Assembly: GCF_010093535.1 (NCBI RefSeq)
Contig: NW_022985173.1
Coordinates: 229,919-293,918 of the forward strand
Source of the DNA: Lindgomyces ingoldianus
Lineage: Eukaryota; Ascomycota; Dothideomycetes; Pleosporales; Lindgomycetaceae
DNA length: 64,000 nt
Direction: 5' to 3'
In this document: positions 34,153 through 45,373 of the stretch, in pieces
How positions within the stretch are numbered: position 1 is the first letter of the stretch
Layout of the letters: every line of letters begins with the position of its first letter
The notes under the pieces: model-generated
Databases searched by the model: none
What the model was told of the DNA's origin: nothing
The model's input: only the letters and a program-made list of their open reading frames with translations
Program-made: the position numbers and the translations under genes

Positions 34153-34894
34153 GGACGCGAGGAGAGTCTCATAACACTCACAGAGTTCAGATGTCCTTGA
34201 AAGGTTACCTAGGTTCAACAGCAAATTGTGGGCTTCTTCGGCAAGGGGCTGTTATTAAACGACCCTTTACGCAAGGGCACATCCCCATTAAACCTTGTAA
34301 GCCTCCAACGGTAGGTATATAATCCTTTCCGAGTCTACACAAGAAGAGCATCTGCAGTGTCTGCGAGTAGAAGCCATGCAATATAGATCTCCTTCCGCTT
34401 GCTCTCTCCGCCCATAGCGGCGGACTAGCTGTTCCACGAAATGCAAGTGTACTCCTTAGACCCTTTAATAGTTACAATATATTCCAAATAAATTGCACAG
34501 AAGGTTTGCAAATTGTAGCGGTTCCAAATGTGATGCTATGATAATACTGCGATTGACTTGGTCATCTAATACCCTTATCAGCAAACCTTAACCTAGACGA
34601 TGAGATCGGCGGAGTGCCGACGAGATATTGCCTTGACTTTATATCGAAGGGGGAACAACTAGTACTTAGGTTTCTATTAAAGGCAATCCACATGCCTTTC
34701 CCTGTCCTGGTGTCTTTTTTACCCCTTAATTGTATTGCACGCACGTAAAATTCTTAGGAGACGTTCGGATGCAAGCTTAGGTTACCAGGGCGAAAAATTT
34801 CTACATCCAGATCACGACCACGTTTCTTCGGTTGATAGGGATGGAACATCATTAATTCTCCTAGCCAACCACACATAGTGAAGAATAGTGCTTA
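34153..34894. other. Intergenic between convergent genes
   Basis: Contains the 3' ends of the G-patch and GNAT genes. No open frame of interest and no repeat. Confidence 0.5.
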
Positions 34895-35554
34895 TCAAAC
34901 GTCATTCCATAGCTCCATGATGACAGCCTGTCCAGCTGCCGGGGATTTTCCTGCATCATTAACCATCGCGAAACCCACACGTTTGTACAATTCCAATGCG
35001 TTCGAATTCCCTAAGGCTGTTGATACTCTGACACACACTTTGCAAGCTCCCGCCTCCCGTGCCAAGCTTGCACCGTGAAGCACAGCTGCTTCAATAAGTG
35101 CCTTTCCCAAACCAAGCTGTCTTGAATCTGGACGAACAAATAACCCACATATCTCGAACCTGAGGACTGGCCCCCTTTCTTCGGTTTCAGGATCTTCGGT
35201 TAGACACTCAGAGATTGAAGAATCAGCAAACGAAGAGATAGGCCCAACAAGCACAGCTGACCCCAACCACGGCTGTTGAACTACATCTGCGATGTTTACT
35301 TCATCCAGAGTTGAACCACGTTTTAGCTCGGATGAGATAAAGGTGGATGCAAGAGGGGTTTGAAGCCTTGCTTCCCAATCGTTCCGAGTAAATTGACTCT
35401 CCTTTTCGTAGCTCGAGGAAAAGGACTCCGGAGAGATCTGCGGGGACTGAAGCCGCAGGCCTTTTTGGTTAGATATTATCTGATCCCAAATGTCCAGATC
35501 GTCGTGGGCCTTTGGAAGGAGAGAAATGGTGAAGTTTTTCGTTATGACTTCCAT
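34895..35554 (-). CDS. GNAT-family N-acetyltransferase
   Basis: Single exon of 219 residues from the ATG at 35554; an upstream in-frame codon at 35599 would add 15 hydrophobic residues and looks like leader. The acetyl-CoA-binding motif A is visible as LRFEICGLFVRPDSRQLGLG (R/Q-x-x-G-x-G/A), followed by KALIEAAVLHGASLAREAG and VRVSTALGNSNALELYKRVGF (motif B), the usual GNAT order. The fold is certain, but the substrate cannot be told: members act on amino acids, polyamines, small toxins or proteins. No signal peptide, so probably cytosolic. Nothing in the neighbourhood suggests a pathway. Confidence 0.88.
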   Translation of the reverse strand: MEVITKNFTISLLPKAHDDLDIWDQIISNQKGLRLQSPQISPESFSSSYEKESQFTRNDWEARLQTPLASTFISSELKRGSTLDEVNIADVVQQPWLGSAVLVGPISSFADSSISECLTEDPETEERGPVLRFEICGLFVRPDSRQLGLGKALIEAAVLHGASLAREAGACKVCVRVSTALGNSNALELYKRVGFAMVNDAGKSPAAGQAVIMELWNDV

Positions 35555-38191
35555 CCTAGTGAAACATATGAACCAGAGGCAGTAGCGTATGTATCTCAAC
35601 TTGATTTGCAGTGGAAATACTATCCGTGTTCGAAGTTGGCACAGGAAGGGTGAAAAAGTGGCTGAGTCACAGTTGACTCATCCCTCTCCCAACTGAACGG
35701 TAGATCCATCCCTGTCAGCGTTAACGGTAGTACTTAAATCGAGGTGTTAGGAACACTTATAAAAAATGGTAGATCCGCACTCCGACGCCAACACACGCCA
35801 CAAGACCCCTCCTCTAGCCATGACCGCATTTCCACAAACTGAATAGAGATGGGTATCAAGAACACTCCCCAGGATGCAGCTCAAAGCAAGTTACAAAGAA
35901 GGCAGTCTCGCAATCAGCAAACAGAATCGCGCGGAAGGAATAATAAGGCAGTTTGGTCAGCTGCGAGACATCGCAAACAATGTTGATGGACAGGCCTAAA
36001 CCTTGACGCTCACTCTCGAGAGGTCCCACCACCAAGTCCTGGATGCACACAATTGCTTCTCGCACTTGAGCCTGCAATCCTCCACCGAGACTGTTGTGTT
36101 TGACCCGACTGCATTCTTCTTGCGGCTATGCTGTTCTCTTAGCTTCTCCCACAAAGTGGCGATCCCAGTCTAGAAATCTGCGTGGCAAATGGGTGAACGC
36201 TTTGAAAGAGCCACTCGTCACGAAGCTACCGCACTGCCATGCTTGTCGCCGTTACCAAAGACATTCCCCCTCGTAGACCAGAACGGTGTGTTGACAAAAC
36301 CCTAGTCGCAACAGCACAACGGTTGTATAACTCTTGCTTTCTGAACCATGATCTTTGGGTTGTTTTCCCGAAGAACCTTCTCTCTGATGTAGTGGCATGA
36401 CTTTCTGAGACTAGTCTTTGATTCCTCTCCAGTTTCTTTCCAGGCACTGGAGGGCAAGTCTGCTGCGGACAAAATAACATCCTCAAAACCCGCATGTACT
36501 TGTTCGTAGTGGAAAGCAAAGCCACTCGAACGGAATAAATCGGCGCTCGCCAATACAGCTATACGATAAGCGTATAGGTTGGCAATTGACGCGACTGGCT
36601 GGACAATACTGGGAGGTAACTATGTCGGTGGGTTGGAAACCCAGACAAAGGCTTCATGACGTTGGTGAATATGGATTATGCACTCTTTGGCGTGTCAGGG
36701 TTGGAGATTTGGTTCAGGACTTTCGTCTTTGTTGGGGTTATCAGAGGCCACAAGGGCCATTGATTAGATGCACGGGACGTTTTCCATAATCATTGCAGTG
36801 AGGTAGTCCGGTCATGGTTACTGTAGGCGCAATTGCGTACTAAGTCCAACACGTGTGAGCGTCCGAGGCGTTCTTACAGATAGCATGTTCAAGGTTTCTG
36901 ATCCGGAGCGTGGCGGCCCGTCATGGTTTATGCCATAGGCATGGAGACTATATCAGCCTGAGACGCCGAGATCTCGCTGGGTGTACAAGGCACCTTTCCG
37001 ACGAGTGGATCTCAGCGACCAACGTAAAGGTGAATCAGGCAGATATGTCCGTTTGTGAGACAAGACCAAAGGCCAGGACCGCGCTCGTCTTCCACCTTTC
37101 CGGTGCGTCTGAAGTGCCGTAAGAGGGCTCATGGCCACGAAGTCGAAATTGGAACCGGGCATTGCAACTTCCATGCAGCTTCCAGAACCGGACGATCAGT
37201 GCTTGACGATGAGTAAAAACCCCAAAGACATTCCTCGTGGAGGTGTCCGGCATCTCCCACCAAGTCTCTCCCTAATATCACCAAAATTGCCGTCAGCGGA
37301 AGCTGTCCGTAGTTGCCAGAGTCTGTTGTCCAGATGGGGAAATCGACGTGGTCCTCGCTTGAGAACTTTAACGCCCTGACAGGCACATGAAAGCCCCAAT
37401 TCGAAGTCAAACCTCCCGGACCTCGAGGCTCCCTTTCAAACACCGCTCGCGAGCGAACTACCCTCAGGTATGTCAGCAAGCAATTGGTGACTAATCGGAA
37501 GGTCGGCGACATGACCGCGATACTACTTGCTTCACGAGACGTGAATACCGGAAGAGAGTTAGGGTTAAGATCCGAGCCTGCCCTCCCCATGAAGCCGTTT
37601 CGATGTTGCCATTATAGCGCAGGGACCGAACATGCAAACACCCATACGAGACCATGCTGAGAGGCTCCAGTGTGTGTCCAGAGTCACAATTGCAAGCAAA
37701 CATGGGGCGCCGTGAGGCATTCCACACCGCGAGGATGGGAAGACAGACTCGGGAGCTGTGACGAAAGTGACATGCACAGTGTGCTGTTACCTGTAAGATC
37801 AAGCGAGAGAAGAGTTGGTGGAGGAAGAAGGCGCTACACGGCCGTCCCGACGTTGTTGACGTAGTCAGGAATTGTCGATCGCCTATTCGAAGTCCAGAAT
37901 CCAGTCCTGGCATAGGTGAGGTTGCGGCGGCAGATTGAATGGAATCAGACTCTGTGTGGTGGTGTAAACGTCGGGTGTGGTTAAAAGGAGAAGGGAACAA
38001 CAATGCCGGCAAGTCAATTTATTTAGGGGGCTAGGAACGCGCTACTAAACACGCTAGCGAACAATCGTGGACTAGCGTTCTCGCGAAACCCCGTGCATCG
38101 AGATTGAGTATGCCGACATCTCGTGCTCAGCATTCGCCACCCACATTGCTACCCCTTCATATCTTCCTCATATCCACTATTATGGTCCATC
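35555..38191. other. Long gene-poor interval, 2.6 kb
   Basis: No gene can be supported. The longest frames, 37129-37590 and 37491-38012 on the minus strand, overlap each other and resemble no family. The more protein-like short frame at 36302-36553 (minus) is listed separately. Base composition is normal, without RIP-type decay, so this could hide an unrecognised multi-exon gene or a regulatory region upstream of the RTP1 homologue. Confidence 0.4.
36302..36553 (-). CDS. Hypothetical short frame, possible exon or remnant
   Basis: An 83-codon frame (MASADLFRSSGFAFHYEQVH at the start) with a natural-looking residue mix and acidic/basic alternation. No domain, no signal peptide, and no clear splice partner on either side. 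It is the only part of the 35.6-38.2 kb interval that reads like protein. I do not recognise it. Confidence 0.18.
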   Translation of the reverse strand: MASADLFRSSGFAFHYEQVHAGFEDVILSAADLPSSAWKETGEESKTSLRKSCHYIREKVLRENNPKIMVQKARVIQPLCCCD

Positions 38192-41100
38192 ATGGGCGTA
38201 GTGGAAGACGCTGTTGATACCGCCGCCGATTTCATTGGCCCACTCCTTGACAAAGATGATGGCCGAGACAGAGTTGACTCAAGAGACCCAATACCTCAGG
38301 ATCAGAATGGTCGGCTCGTGGAAAATGCACTCTTCCATCTGCAGGCTATCAACACAGCAGATCAAGCGAAAGACCTGAATGCTCCGTATGATGGGTCTTT
38401 GGTCGGCGTAGTTTATGGTCTCCTAGACATGATCGCTTCCCAGGGCATCCTACCCTCCCTTTCCCCTGGAGTCGTCTTTGCCCATCGGCCACAGTCAGTG
38501 CTGAAACACAACCTGCTACCATCTCCACCTCAAGATTTTCCGCTTCTTTGCAGTGTCGTTCAAACATTGTATTCTATCTTCGAGCAGGGTGGCACGGGAG
38601 TCCAACCCCTTCTCACTCAGCGCGTCCTCCCTGATCTCATCTCTGCGCTCGCAGAACTTGCCTTCTCTCCCAAATCAAGCCCACATAGACACTCACTCTT
38701 TAGAGCATCATATGAGGATATTCTCGATACCACTCCAACATCACGGCTACTCCCAATTCTGACGTCTTACCTTCAACAAGATATACCTCTCTGGCTCCGA
38801 GAGAGGCTTTCTAAACAGCTGGCTAGGGTCCCACTTCGGACTCGTGGAATCCGTCATACTATCGAGTTCATGTCTTTAGCATATATGTCAAAGACATCCC
38901 CATTGTCTCCTGACCAATCCAGTTCACTCTCGCAGATTCCGATTCCTCTAGAAGCCATAACACAGGCATCCCGGTTATTGGCGTCCGTACCCAACGGGAT
39001 GAGTGCTACTGAGTGGTTCACGGAACTTGCACCTCAACTTTGGTCTCTTCTAGATGGTACAGAAGGGCCAGAGTTGAGTAGAGCAGCGGGCCAAATAATC
39101 GCGGGTGGTATTCTCAACAAAAAGTCATCTGGAGCTCCAGGGACAATTGGATGGACTCTGTTCGCAGAACCTCTCCTCCAGTGTATTCGCCCGGAAAGCT
39201 CCAATTATATTCCAAAAAATAGCACCTCGGAAGTTGTTCTGGTGGACGAGCACGAATTAAAGGTCGCATTAAAGAGAATGTTCACCATTGTCTCGTCACA
39301 TTCTCATCCTGGCCTAATCAAGCGCCTTGTCGGTCCAATTCTCCTGCCTCTGTGGGGATTAGTAGCATATACAAGATGCCGTCCTGCACTAGACGCACAA
39401 TGGGGCGAACTACCGCGCAACATCATGCTCCGCTATATGTCCATAGCTGTTCACCCTATGCAGATCAACATCATCACAACCAACCTGTTCTGGGATGGCG
39501 AACCTTCCTGGTCCTTTGGTCCGGGCTCACAAGGCGGTGTCGAGATTCGTGAGCGGAAAAAGGACGACCGCGATATCTCAGAAATGGCCGATCTGCTCTC
39601 GCAAATCGAAAAGTTGGACGAGCGAGTGGACCTGCTGACTACGCTATTAACCGATGCTAAAATTGACGATGAGATCGCTAGCTCGATTTTCTTGAACGTC
39701 ACGAAGAGATGGCTCACAGCTGGTCGAGGAGAGTCCCACGTTTCCTTAACAGATAATGGAGGCAGCGACCCATTAGTCACATTGGCCGATGCGAAGCTCT
39801 CGGAAACGATGGCAAGAAGGTTTAAGAACCAACTTGCTCGAAGCCCACGGCATGTCATTGAGCTAATGGGACAATTATTACAGGATTTCGCTGAAATACA
39901 TCAATCCAAGTCAAGACCCATAATCGAACCCAATAAGCCTAGCCGAGCCAGTCTGAGGGATATTGTTCGTCCCCAGTTTCGAGGGACACAAATGCCAGAT
40001 TCCATCTTGGATACAGAATCCGAGGAGTTGGTATCCTTTGCTCTTAGTATTTTAAATACCTTGATCACTTCTTCGGACTTCAAACGAGTCTCCAATACAA
40101 TGACTCTGTTCTCGCCAATACTCCCGTCTCTTCAGTATCTTTCACAGCTACAACAACACCCCCCTGTATCACCTCTCATAATCAATGCAGCCACCAACCT
40201 CCTACAAATTCTCCAACCAACATCCAGTCCCCCAGAAGAGTCGCAACCTAGAAATAGGGTGATACTCCAGCAAGCCCTAACGGACCTTACATCCCCTGAC
40301 CCACCCAACCGAACCTGGGCCCTCTCCATGCTCCGCAAAATTGTCCAAGATCCAAACACCTTCTCGCTCGTTGACATCCCTTCACTCACCCACATGATCC
40401 TCTCAAGCTCAATCGCAGATAGCGAGTCCTATGTGCACACAGCCGCCATCCCCGTCCTCGTTGATGTCGTCACACGTGCTCCAAATCCCACTCTTCGAAT
40501 CCTTGTAGACGCATTCATAGACTTAGATGAGCAGTCTCTTCAGCTCAAGAAAGAAAGAGAACTCCATGAACCGCTCGACTCCCGCCTGCGTGTGGGGGAA
40601 GTCCTCAACAATTTCATTCTGGAAGATGGGTACTGGACAAGAGGCAGCAACGCATCATCAAGGTTCAGCAACCTCAAATTGCTTACTGAAGCCACACTCT
40701 CCCTCGCAAGTCGCCGCGGCCAGCGATCTAAGACCCATTCCAGACGCAACGAGCTCCTCGAATTAAAAAGGAAGGAACAAGAAGAAGGTGAACGCGCATG
40801 GGGTGGCCCAATTCCGAATATAATCGATGCTAGGGGTGATGATAGCCCTAAGCAATACGAGGAGGATCGTTTACTAAAAGTTGTGCAAGGGTGGGAAGAC
40901 ACAGGAGATGAAGAGGATGTCAGGATTCGCGCTTCAGCATTGAGTATATTTAGCTCTATTATGGAGAAGAGATTAGAGCTTCTGAGTCAGAAAACGGTAG
41001 ATGTAGCGCTACAGATGAATCTTACGATTCTCATGCTGGAAACTGGGGCTGAGAAAGGGATTTTGAGGAGAGCCGCAGTGCTCGTTTTTATGGGCCTTTT

Positions 41101-41419
41101 GAGGGGTATAGATGCATCGATCAAAACCGGGACAGAGAGCGTGGTGGGTTTGGGCATAAAACAGTCCGAAGAGGTGGAGCGGGTGATCAAGTGGGTTGCT
41201 ACTGGGGACCCTGATGACCTAGTTAGGTCTCATGCGGAGAGTGTGCTTGACGGGTTGGAGACTTGGAGAATGAAGAGATTGTTTAAAATCAGGGGTGAGG
41301 GGGTCCCATTAGGGCATAACTTTGGGCTAGAGGAGAGTTTAAGGGGATTGGGGTTGACCGCGCTGGGGGGCGAGAACAAGACCCGAGGAAGGGGACCAGC
41401 TGTGGAAGAAGTCGAGTAG
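38192..41419 (+). CDS. RTP1/TANGO6-type RNA polymerase II assembly/import factor
   Basis: Intronless gene of 1075 residues; I start at the ATG of MGVVEDAVDTAADF (38192) because the 23 in-frame codons before it look like leader sequence. The protein is an all-helical HEAT/ARM-type repeat chain with no catalytic motif. Similarity in pattern is to yeast Rtp1 and animal TANGO6, whose two conserved C-terminal regions correspond to about residues 640-760 and 920-1020 here (the latter SALSIFSSIMEKRLELLSQ...). Rtp1 helps assemble RNA polymerase II and carry it into the nucleus. The C-terminal tail is glycine- and arginine-rich. Family assignment is from recall of the general pattern and length rather than a signature motif. 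Confidence 0.75.
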   Translation: MGVVEDAVDTAADFIGPLLDKDDGRDRVDSRDPIPQDQNGRLVENALFHLQAINTADQAKDLNAPYDGSLVGVVYGLLDMIASQGILPSLSPGVVFAHRPQSVLKHNLLPSPPQDFPLLCSVVQTLYSIFEQGGTGVQPLLTQRVLPDLISALAELAFSPKSSPHRHSLFRASYEDILDTTPTSRLLPILTSYLQQDIPLWLRERLSKQLARVPLRTRGIRHTIEFMSLAYMSKTSPLSPDQSSSLSQIPIPLEAITQASRLLASVPNGMSATEWFTELAPQLWSLLDGTEGPELSRAAGQIIAGGILNKKSSGAPGTIGWTLFAEPLLQCIRPESSNYIPKNSTSEVVLVDEHELKVALKRMFTIVSSHSHPGLIKRLVGPILLPLWGLVAYTRCRPALDAQWGELPRNIMLRYMSIAVHPMQINIITTNLFWDGEPSWSFGPGSQGGVEIRERKKDDRDISEMADLLSQIEKLDERVDLLTTLLTDAKIDDEIASSIFLNVTKRWLTAGRGESHVSLTDNGGSDPLVTLADAKLSETMARRFKNQLARSPRHVIELMGQLLQDFAEIHQSKSRPIIEPNKPSRASLRDIVRPQFRGTQMPDSILDTESEELVSFALSILNTLITSSDFKRVSNTMTLFSPILPSLQYLSQLQQHPPVSPLIINAATNLLQILQPTSSPPEESQPRNRVILQQALTDLTSPDPPNRTWALSMLRKIVQDPNTFSLVDIPSLTHMILSSSIADSESYVHTAAIPVLVDVVTRAPNPTLRILVDAFIDLDEQSLQLKKERELHEPLDSRLRVGEVLNNFILEDGYWTRGSNASSRFSNLKLLTEATLSLASRRGQRSKTHSRRNELLELKRKEQEEGERAWGGPIPNIIDARGDDSPKQYEEDRLLKVVQGWEDTGDEEDVRIRASALSIFSSIMEKRLELLSQKTVDVALQMNLTILMLETGAEKGILRRAAVLVFMGLLRGIDASIKTGTESVVGLGIKQSEEVERVIKWVATGDPDDLVRSHAESVLDGLETWRMKRLFKIRGEGVPLGHNFGLEESLRGLGLTALGGENKTRGRGPAVEEVE

Positions 41420-41673
41420 GCAAGAGATTTACGTGAGAGAGTGTAATTTTGACCCCGGGTTTCCCGCCGACTGTGCATCCATTGTTCCCTTGGTATCAAA
41501 ACGCTTTGGCCGCGCCTAGCACCTTCTTCCATTCAGATGGACAGGATCGGGCAAATTATAGGCCCGAAACACATCACGCTCTCTTTCTCCAAGGCTAGAG
41601 CCCCACGATTGCGCCCGGCCGTGAATGATGCTAGTATCGTAGACTAAGATTCTGCGGTCCCTATGTCGTTGCC

Positions 41674-42115
41674 TCAACCAGACATAGTTGCATCGCTTGG
41701 GCCCTTTGGTGAGACTTGCGCGGCGTCGCCAATCCACAGCACGTTGTTGCACCTGCCAAAACTTAGCAACAAGAACCTGCCTCTATGTACTGGAGCATAT
41801 TAACCGTATCAAGACTTGTCCTAGTGTCCCTGAGCTGTTCCCACCCACAAACTCCTCCGTACCGGCGAGTTGAATGTTCATATATTGGTCGATAGACACG
41901 AGGCGGCCCTTGTACTCGGATTCTCCCCACTTGAGCTTGACGATTACTTCTTTGTCGACCCTACGGAAAAGTCAGAACCGTAGATATCGGACGGGTGAGA
42001 GGAAAGAACGTACAAGCTCTGCAGCATAGGTCGTGGGTTGAAGGGTGCCACTGCACTCTAAATGCTAGTATTAGCGGTGGCTTCAAGGAGGCCATAGTGG
42101 GTAAATTACCGCCAT
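41674..42115 (-). CDS. SMF1: Spliceosomal Sm protein F (SmF)
   Basis: Core snRNP protein of the heptameric Sm ring on U1, U2, U4 and U5 RNAs. Four exons (42110-42115, 42014-42057, 41805-41960, 41674-41752) encode 94 residues; exon 1 is only ATGGCG. The Sm1 motif reads [20 protein letters not shown] followed by [12 protein letters not shown]. Sm2 is assembled across intron 3 as [20 protein letters not shown] at the start and the TEEF segment are typical of SmF rather than other Sm proteins. All three introns are 52-53 bp with good consensus, and phase closes perfectly. Because the exons are so short, no single long frame reveals the gene. The last exon alone can be misread as part of another protein. 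Confidence 0.95.
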
Positions 42116-42519
42116 GTTTTCTGTTCGTTCAAGGCTCTTAAATCAGTGGATTGCAATATGGTAGGAGCCCAGACTGTGGAGAGGTCGCAGGACGTCGAAG
42201 AGATAATGCCAAGTCTTCGGATATTCTTTTTTCCGGATCGCGCCGCTTGTGCCTGATCTTGCACCAACTTTCTCTCACCCGACCTCGATGATTAATCCTA
42301 CGTAATTCGGTTGCAATGCATTCCTCAAGCTCAATTTTAGCCCCCTGTACTCCTGCACTAATGTTTGGAGATGGTTCCTACAAATGAGACGGAGGGAGCG
42401 CGGATCAATTCCCTAAGTAGGATTTCCGCACCAATGCACCCTCAAAAGATTAGTCGAGTCAGCAGGATCGTATTTAAGCTCGAAGCGTCCCCGCACACGA
42501 AGGTTGAAAGCCAGACCGG
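42116..42519. other. Divergent intergenic region of SmF and the PNPOx-like pseudogene
   Basis: Four hundred bases with the SmF promoter. A frame starting at 42365 runs in but carries no conserved sequence before the pseudogene. Confidence 0.5.
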
Positions 42520-43065
42520 ATGTCGCAAATTGTCAAGTTCTATCCATCAACTACAGAAGACCATGCAAGAGTTCATCAACGCTCAACCTCTCTTCTTTGT
42601 TGTCAGCACCCGATTAGCAGGTCGTCATATTAACCCCCCCCAAAGGGTCATTCAGCACACTCATTCGCCATTTTAAGCGCGAACATTATGGCCTATCTCG
42701 ACGCCACGAGCTCTGGCTGCGAAACAATATCTCACGTGTACGAGAATGGCCGAGTCACCACCATGTTCTGCAGCTTCGGTCTCAGCCTAAAAATCATGAG
42801 GCTATTCTGCGCGGGCCGTGTTGTGGAGAACGACAATAACGGTTTCGACGAGCAGAAAACTAATGTGGAGAGTGACGTCGAATTGACGGGAATTCGTGCC
42901 ATCATCTTGCTGGGCATTTGGAATGTGCAGACTGCGTTTGGGCTGGAGTGCCTCTTGCTAGACAAGAAGAAATGCTCGAGAGTGATCCCGAAAGAGGAAA
43001 AGACTTGGAGTCTGGAGGCGAAGGCGCAAACCATGATTCCATGGATCATTGAGCGACGAAGATGA
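42520..43065 (+). pseudogene. Pyridoxamine 5'-phosphate oxidase-like (FMN split-barrel) protein, frame-broken
   Basis: Three collinear pieces of one family are readable in different frames. MSQIVKFYPSTTEDH starts at 42520. EFINAQPLFFVVSTRLAGRH is one base out of phase. KGHSAHSFAILSANIMAYL, followed by DATSSGCETISHVYENGRV, TMFCSF and GRVVE, is back in the first frame from about 42640. So there is one extra base near 42565 and two extra bases in (or one missing from) the run of eight Cs at 42624-42631. The first frame meets TAA at about 42622. Family members are FMN-binding cytosolic proteins of uncertain substrate; the C-terminal part after about residue 150 also looks degraded. Two separate frameshifts favour a pseudogene over a single sequencing error, but homopolymer error in the C-run cannot be excluded. 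Confidence 0.65.
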
Positions 43066-45373
43066 CAGAAACGAAAGCACTCTTCTGATACCAGAGGAAT
43101 TCGAATACAAAAGCTTGGACGGATGGACCAGCATGTGTAGCACTAGAAGAGCACGTGGATAATGGATGTTAGCTGAAGATATCAAAGTGTGGGGGAGGCG
43201 GGTTGGGCATCAGTGGGACACTCTTTTGGTGGGCATGCTGATAGCAGTATCGGTAGTGTGGGTGCTCCACATATCATGTCTCTTGATTGTGGATGCACCG
43301 CCGAGAGTTACCAGCCATAAATCCTCAGGGCGCAATCAGATCCCCTAAAGCTGCACGCATAACGGAACATGCTGATCGGCCTCATAGGGCTCAAGATAGA
43401 AGACTGTAGTACATGCTAGCATTCTATGGAAAATCGGCACATCGGACATCATCCGCTGAACATGTTCCCAGGTTTTGGGAGAGCATCAGGAGGATGCAGA
43501 CTTTTTTCTTGAAACAGACTCTATCTTCCATTACTCTTTCAGTTTTCTTGCTGACACTAGCAACAGGCTCAGCAGAACAGCTATTTTTTGGTGAGATTTT
43601 GTGGTAGGTGCCATCATGTACACGAAACCTGGCCAACGTCGGTCACGTGTGTCCGATCTCCTGAAGTACCGCAAAACGCATTTGGCCCGATGACGGTGGA
43701 CAGGTGATAGGAAAGGCTTAATATTTTCGTTGGTTTCTACCCACGAGACAGAAAGTTCGTGAGCTGAGCAAGAGCACCGCCAAGCTCGTTCTGTGCTATC
43801 TATTTAGATTAACCGACATCTCCCGCCATGCAAGTACAATCTATTCTTCTCGCTTCATGATCGACAGCTTCGACGTTTGCTTCTCTGTCCTTTTCGTTGG
43901 CCTGGACTAGCAGTAGAGACGATTGTTGATTGTGTCATACGGCTTCGCCGGTCTAAATTTCTCTTTTCGTCGGTTTGACAGTTTCCTGTCCTCCCTCCTG
44001 CATAGTTGCAATGTAACCATGTTTTAGGTTAGATTAAGGTTCATGAGATCTAAATCTCTTTTATTCTTTTACTTCATTTTTACTCTTACGCCGTTCGTCT
44101 TTCATCATCGCTAGGTTGGTAAAAGTATGCAGCACTGCCTCTAATTTTAGATTCAAGGTTTGATATTCTTCTTCCGGGTCTCTGTCTCACTCCAACCCTT
44201 TTTTACCTTGAATTTCCCGGCGAGATCAATATACCCAGAGTCGGTCCACTCGCTTAGCATCACCGCCTCGGTTGCTGGTGCTGAAAATAACTCTTCTAGA
44301 TATGAAGATCATATAAACCCTAGGCCTGATCAGTGTCATTCGCCTTCAGCATAGATGGGGCAACGGCCAACCCATTTGCCAGGTCGCAATTTATCTTGCC
44401 GGCGGATCAAAGAACGAGATTAAGCTTCTCTCGCATTTGCAGTTCTGTACTGCTGTGGTATAGAGCTGCGCGTCAACTAAACTACCCCGTGCAGGCCACA
44501 TCTCCAGTTTGAACACCTGGTCGTTGAGCTTGGATTCGGCATGGCCGTTGGGATCAAGGATTCGAGGTTCCACAAACGGCTCTGCATCTAATCTATCGAC
44601 AGCCATTCCCATCGTACTTCATGCACTTCCTTGAGACGATCCTTTCCACCTCCCTATGAAATGTAGTATCTCGAAATCCTTGGCGCCGCACCGATAGAGT
44701 TTTTCAGGCCCAACATAGATCTAGCCCAACCAACAAGCAACAGGTATAGACCATTTGCGAGTGGCCGAGCCGTTGGTCCCCAGTATGCGGCACGTATTCA
44801 CGATTCTGCTTCTATGCATTTCGCTAGGATCAACTTGCCAGCCTTGACCATCACCGTGCTTGCACCGGACAGGGGGTTACCACCAATCCTAGCTACTCAT
44901 CGCGCCCAGTACCGACAAAATGCTGCACTGTACCGTGCTTTCATGCTGCGGATCAGGTTATAGCATTTCCCGCTAGCCAGCCGTCTCATCACCTCACTTT
45001 GTGGAAGGGCATTCACCCCATCCTAATATGGGGACTCGTGAAGACGCCGAACTGGTCCACAAAAGCGTGCACGATATGACAGTCGTTCTGCAGTATGGTT
45101 TATCCAGATTATCTATACGAAAGTCTGGGTACGTCTTTTGAAGAGAGTGTCAATCGGAGCGTCATAATCAGGCAGGTGGTCTTCACACTAGGAATAGGTG
45201 GCAACCGTGACACATTAGAGGCGAAAAAGTATATGAAGGGGGCACTGGTCCTGATAGATCGACCTCTTGTTTCTTGATATAAGATTCTTGACTTGTTAGC
45301 TCTTTGACACATTCCCTACTCACGTATTGTCTTCGCACTATCTTATATAAGATTGATTCCGAAAGAGAAAGCT
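43066..45373. other. Gene-poor interval upstream of the repeat-peptide gene
   Basis: About 2.3 kb with no supportable gene. Short frames (43413-43607 plus, with a hydrophobic stretch; 44391-44612 minus) lack splice partners or known domains. A TATATAA lies at 45344-45350, about 30 bp before the first ATG of the next gene. No RIP-type decay is apparent. Confidence 0.45.

Noticed and set aside
37129..38012. Two overlapping minus-strand frames of 153 and 173 codons
   Set aside because: They overlap each other in different frames, have no splice continuation and resemble no family.
41516..41752. Minus frame whose IIHGR motif briefly resembled a TauD-type dioxygenase
   Set aside because: The same bases in another frame are the last exon of SmF ([10 protein letters not shown]), supported by four in-phase exons.
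44755..44790. GAGTGGCCGAG resembling a leucine/serine tRNA D-arm
   Set aside because: No matching B box or acceptor stem within tRNA distance.
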